Assembly (NCBI RefSeq): GCF_900156415.1
Contig: NZ_FTNM01000002.1
Span: 248,001-312,000, forward strand
Length of the DNA: 64,000 nt
Source: Pontibacter lucknowensis
GTDB lineage: Bacteria; Bacteroidota; Bacteroidia; Cytophagales; Hymenobacteraceae
Direction of reading: 5' to 3'
The notes beneath the pieces were generated by a model that saw nothing but the letters and a program-made list of their open reading frames with translations, did no database searches and had not been told where the DNA came from. Shown piece by piece: positions 61,213-64,000 of this stretch (the first letter of the stretch is position 1; each line of letters starts with the position of its first letter). Both the position numbers and the translations under genes were made by a program.

Positions 61213-61836
61213 TTACAGCACACGCCTGATCCCCAAAAAGCGTCTGTCATAACCGGTACCTTCTACCTGGCTTATCTTTACGCCACCATTAGAGGAGGAA
61301 TGCACAAAACTGATTGTATCGCCGGGCTCAGAAATCACGATGCCCACATGGCCGGGCTCACGTACCTGCGGGTTTGTACCCGTAAATACAACCAAATCAC
61401 CCGGTCGGGCCTCGTCACGCGTGACAGGTATACCATCCTCCGACTGTGTGGTAGAAGAGCGTGTTACCGGCACTCCGAATTCCTGGTATACATGCGAAGT
61501 AAAACCAGAGCAGTCAAAACCATTGTTGCTCGTACCGCCATACACATAAGGCGTTCCCATCAATGTCAGGGCATAAGCAATCAGGGAGTCCGTGACAATG
61601 GTGCCACTGGCATCTACCCAGGCCCGGTCAGCGTCATCAGGATCGGACTTTGTCACTGCATCCCGATTTTCTGAGTTAGCCGATTGGGCTGTAGGTTCTG
61701 TTTTATCTGTTTTCAGGCTGGCAAAGCGCACCGAAGTTGTTTCCTGTGCAGGAGAGGCTGCCTGATCGGTACCCGCAGATAATAATATCAACAGCAGTAC
61801 GACAGGGGCAAGCATTAAGGCAATCATCTTTTTCAT
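61213..61836 (-). CDS. NlpC/P60 (C40) cell-wall hydrolase
   Basis: 207 residues from the ATG at 61836, starting MKKMIALMLAPVVLLLILLS, a signal peptide or anchor. A Ser/Asp/Ala-rich spacer follows to about residue 85. The C40 domain carries the catalytic Cys in NNGFDCSGFTSHVYQEFGV and the His in REPGHVGIVISEPGD, with a third residue expected in FVHSSSNGGV. It should cleave peptidoglycan stem peptides in the periplasm. Length is at the short end of the family. Confidence 0.9.
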   Translation of the reverse strand: MKKMIALMLAPVVLLLILLSAGTDQAASPAQETTSVRFASLKTDKTEPTAQSANSENRDAVTKSDPDDADRAWVDASGTIVTDSLIAYALTLMGTPYVYGGTSNNGFDCSGFTSHVYQEFGVPVTRSSTTQSEDGIPVTRDEARPGDLVVFTGTNPQVREPGHVGIVISEPGDTISFVHSSSNGGVKISQVEGTGYDRRFLGIRRVL

Positions 61837-62069
61837 AGCGATAGGGTTTAGGTTTAGTAACAATAACTATGGAAATATCGTGCCAGCCTGTCTGCTATCA
61901 GCCATCTAATTCAGAAAACCTCTGATTTGCTACACCCAGAAAACTTAATCCTGACATTTTTAACAGGCTTTTCAGGGCCATTCGTCAGAGTATTATGTCT
62001 GTTCATATAAATTATCAGCATAATCAAATTAATATGGTATAATAAAGCTATATTTTAGCATAAATTTTA

Positions 62070-62077
62070 TAATTTTG
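62070..62077 (+). promoter_or_regulatory. Possible -7 box of the SpoIIAA-like gene
   Basis: TAATTTTG matches TAnnTTTG, 23 nt before the ATG at 62101. No clear -33 TTG is at the right distance. Confidence 0.35.
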
Positions 62078-62100
62078 CAGATGATTTAAAACTTGATAGG

Positions 62101-62514
62101 ATGGAATTGTTTAAGTCGGACACCTGTACAGTAGATTATGTGGAAGATCGGTTGATGGTACAGTACAACCGGACAATGCAGGCAGAAGAGTTCAGAGAAG
62201 GGTTGCTTGAGGCCTTTCGATTTGCCATGAAGCATCATGTGAAGCAGTGGCTGTTCGATCTGCGCAACATCGGTAAGCTCAGTGAGGAGGAGGAAACCTG
62301 GCTACAGGTGCAGCTTTTTCCCCAGATTATGATGCACCTGGGTACGGGAAATCATGTAGCGCTGGTAGTAGACGAAAATTGCTACCATGATATGATTAAA
62401 GAATCCGGGCTGCTGGGGCTGAAGAGCTATAATTCCTTTATCATCATAAATACCTTTTGTGACATACAGGATGCGATCAACTGGCTGGATCACCGCCAGT
62501 CAGAGTGTGCATGA
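62101..62514 (+). CDS. SpoIIAA/STAS-like protein
   Basis: 137 residues. The pattern of strands and helices (TCTVDYVEDRLMVQYNRTMQAEEFREGLLEAFRFAMKHHVKQWLFDLRNIGKLSEEEETWLQVQLFPQIMMHL...HVALVVDENCYHDMIKESG...IINTFCDIQDAINWLDH) fits the STAS-superfamily SpoIIAA-like group common in Bacteroidota, where one protein binds lipid-like or nucleotide ligands. The resemblance is structural and family-level only. It is transcribed just before the peptidase M61 gene. Confidence 0.6.
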   Translation: MELFKSDTCTVDYVEDRLMVQYNRTMQAEEFREGLLEAFRFAMKHHVKQWLFDLRNIGKLSEEEETWLQVQLFPQIMMHLGTGNHVALVVDENCYHDMIKESGLLGLKSYNSFIIINTFCDIQDAINWLDHRQSECA

Positions 62515-62616
62515 GCACCAGTATTACGCTATACCTGAACCTTGCGGATTTTGAAAAGCAGGCTTTTTGTCGTAAAATGCCGGAAAGCTTTTAAATCATC
62601 AACCCATCTATTCCGC

Positions 62617-64000
62617 ATGTTTCATCCTAAACAACCTGTTCTTTACCTTTTCTTATCCTTCTGTTTCTTTTTCCTGACCACACTGTCGACATTGGCTGCT
62701 GACCTGCGCTATACCTTGTCGATGTCTGAGCCACATACCCACTATTTTGAGGTAGAGGTGGAGCTGAGCGGTGCCCGGCAAAACTATATTGACTATAAAA
62801 TGCCCGTATGGGCTCCTGGCTCGTATCTGGTGCGTGAGTTCGCCAAAAATGTGGAGGGCTTCAATGCCACCGACAAATCGGGCAAAGCGCTGCGCCACGA
62901 GAAGGTAGACAAAAACACCTGGCGTGTATACAGCAATAAAACCGAGGCCGTGCGTGTGCGCTACAAGGTATACGCCTACGAGATGAGCGTGCGCACCAGC
63001 TTCCTGGATGCCTCTCATGGCTATGTGAACGGTACAAGTATATTTATGTATCCGGAAGGTCATCAGAAGCAGCAGGGTACATTGGTGGTGCAACCTTTCA
63101 AGGACTGGAAGACGGTGTCTACCGGCCTCAATAGCACAGGCAACTTTACTTATACCTTCCCTGACTACAACATCCTGGCCGACTCTCCTCTGGAGATTGG
63201 CAACCACGAAGTGCTCCGATTCGAAGCAGGTGGCGTGCCGCACGAAGTAGCCATGTACGGGGAGGGCAATTACCAGCCAGAGCGCCTATTGGCCGACATG
63301 AAAAAGGTAGTGGAAGAATGCATCAGTCTGATGGGCGAGCTGCCTGTTGACCGCTATGTGTTCATTGTGCACAACCTGCACCGCGGCGGCGGCGGACTGG
63401 AGCACCTGAACTCGACTACCTTGCAGACAAGCCGCTGGAACTATGGCACCGAGCAGGGCTATACCGGTTTTATGGCGTTGGTAGCGCATGAGTACTTCCA
63501 CCTTTGGAACGTGAAGCGCCTGCGTCCGGCCCCACTTGGTCCCTTTGATTATGACAAGGAAAACTATACCCGCCTGCTGTGGGTATCGGAGGGCATCACG
63601 AGCTATTACGATGACCTGATCACCCAGCGAGCCGGTCTGATGCGCACAGAGCGCTACCTGGATGTAGTGGCAGGCAGCATCAACTCAGTAGAGAACACGC
63701 CAGGCAACCAGGTGCAGACGGTAGCCGAGTCCAGCTTCGATGCCTGGATCAAGTACTACCGCCGCAACGAGAACACAAACAATGCCGAAGTATCCTATTA
63801 TACCAAAGGCGGCGTACTCGGGCACCTGCTGAACATGGAGATCATGAAGAACACCAAAGGCGACAAAAGCCTGGATGACGTGATGCGCTACATGTATGAC
63901 CGTTACTACAAGAAGCTGAACCGTGGCTTTACGGAGCAGGAGTTCAAGGAGGCGCTGGAGCGTTTCGCCGGTCGCAAGCTGGACGATTTCTTCCGGAGCT
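62617..64000 (+). CDS. M61-family metallopeptidase (partial, cut by the window)
   Basis: The frame is open from the ATG at 62617 to the right edge, at least 461 residues. A signal peptide (LYLFLSFCFFFLTTLSTLAA) starts it. The M61 (glycyl aminopeptidase-like) signatures are a beta-rich N-terminal domain with PVWAPGSYLVREFAKNVEGF, the zinc motif VAHEYFHLWNVKRLRP, and the downstream Glu in LLWVSEGITSYYDDLI. A PDZ domain is usual near the end of the family but would lie beyond the window. The enzyme is probably periplasmic. Confidence 0.9.
   Translation, partial: MFHPKQPVLYLFLSFCFFFLTTLSTLAADLRYTLSMSEPHTHYFEVEVELSGARQNYIDYKMPVWAPGSYLVREFAKNVEGFNATDKSGKALRHEKVDKNTWRVYSNKTEAVRVRYKVYAYEMSVRTSFLDASHGYVNGTSIFMYPEGHQKQQGTLVVQPFKDWKTVSTGLNSTGNFTYTFPDYNILADSPLEIGNHEVLRFEAGGVPHEVAMYGEGNYQPERLLADMKKVVEECISLMGELPVDRYVFIVHNLHRGGGGLEHLNSTTLQTSRWNYGTEQGYTGFMALVAHEYFHLWNVKRLRPAPLGPFDYDKENYTRLLWVSEGITSYYDDLITQRAGLMRTERYLDVVAGSINSVENTPGNQVQTVAESSFDAWIKYYRRNENTNNAEVSYYTKGGVLGHLLNMEIMKNTKGDKSLDDVMRYMYDRYYKKLNRGFTEQEFKEALERFAGRKLDDFFRS

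Overview
The window looks like chromosomal DNA of a Bacteroidota member, most likely order Cytophagales, family Hymenobacteraceae (Pontibacter-like). This is an inference from gene content and from style. Several genes are preceded by the Bacteroidota promoter (TTTG or TTG, about 19-20 nt, then TAnnTTTG). Shine-Dalgarno sequences are almost absent. There is a gliding/type IX secretion C-terminal domain protein, a SusC-like plug domain, many lipobox lipoproteins, DUF4142, DUF1573, DUF2147 and DUF4920 proteins, and a fused alpha/beta 2-oxoacid dehydrogenase E1. No rRNA, tRNA, CRISPR array, insertion sequence or prophage was seen. Most of it is ordinary core and periplasmic metabolism in short operons separated by strong, often bidirectional hairpin terminators.

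Layout. 1-2894: end of an MFS transporter, a palindromic interspersed repeat, then an AMP nucleosidase-amidohydrolase operon. 2985-6643: a lone HsdR-N-type nuclease-fold protein, an LtaS-like sulfatase and alanine dehydrogenase. 6967-10348: DUF1573 protein and fused E1. 10426-16980: lipoproteins, a LuxE-like protein, an MtfA-like peptidase with SEC-C tail, an NtrC-type regulator lacking the sigma-54 loop and HTH, and a transglutaminase-like membrane protein. 17073-23046: FRG protein, manganese catalase, radical SAM protein, SOS mutagenesis pair umuD-umuC, DUF4142 lipoprotein. 23329-30753: aminotransferase, PLP decarboxylase, a SulP-carbonic anhydrase-TetR operon (probable bicarbonate handling), NADP oxidoreductase, STAS protein. 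31175-36991: a 1938-residue alpha-2-macroglobulin containing a SusC-type regulatory plus plug segment. 37358-40610: small membrane protein, then a polyferredoxin and FAD oxidoreductase pair.

40786-43140 is the most unusual block: a small hydrophilic protein and three low-complexity proteins made almost only of Arg, Asp, Tyr, Gly and Asn, with no lysine or cysteine. 43344-49451: SRPBCC protein, DUF421 pair, lipoprotein, dapA, higBA toxin-antitoxin, LytTR two-component system. 49867-64000: ligA, DUF4920, patatin with outer-membrane barrel, YceI-like protein, an orphan cytochrome oxidase subunit III, a gliding-associated surface protein, a Gre-like protein, DUF2147, an unexplained plus-strand unit ending in a terminator (about 60402-60676), NlpC/P60 hydrolase, a SpoIIAA-like protein and the start of an M61 peptidase.

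Across the whole window the hexamer GGTATA and its complement TATACC recur far above chance, inside and between genes and on both strands. With the lysine-free protein cluster, the macroglobulin-SusC fusion and the hidden transcription unit, this is the main signal that ordinary annotation does not explain.
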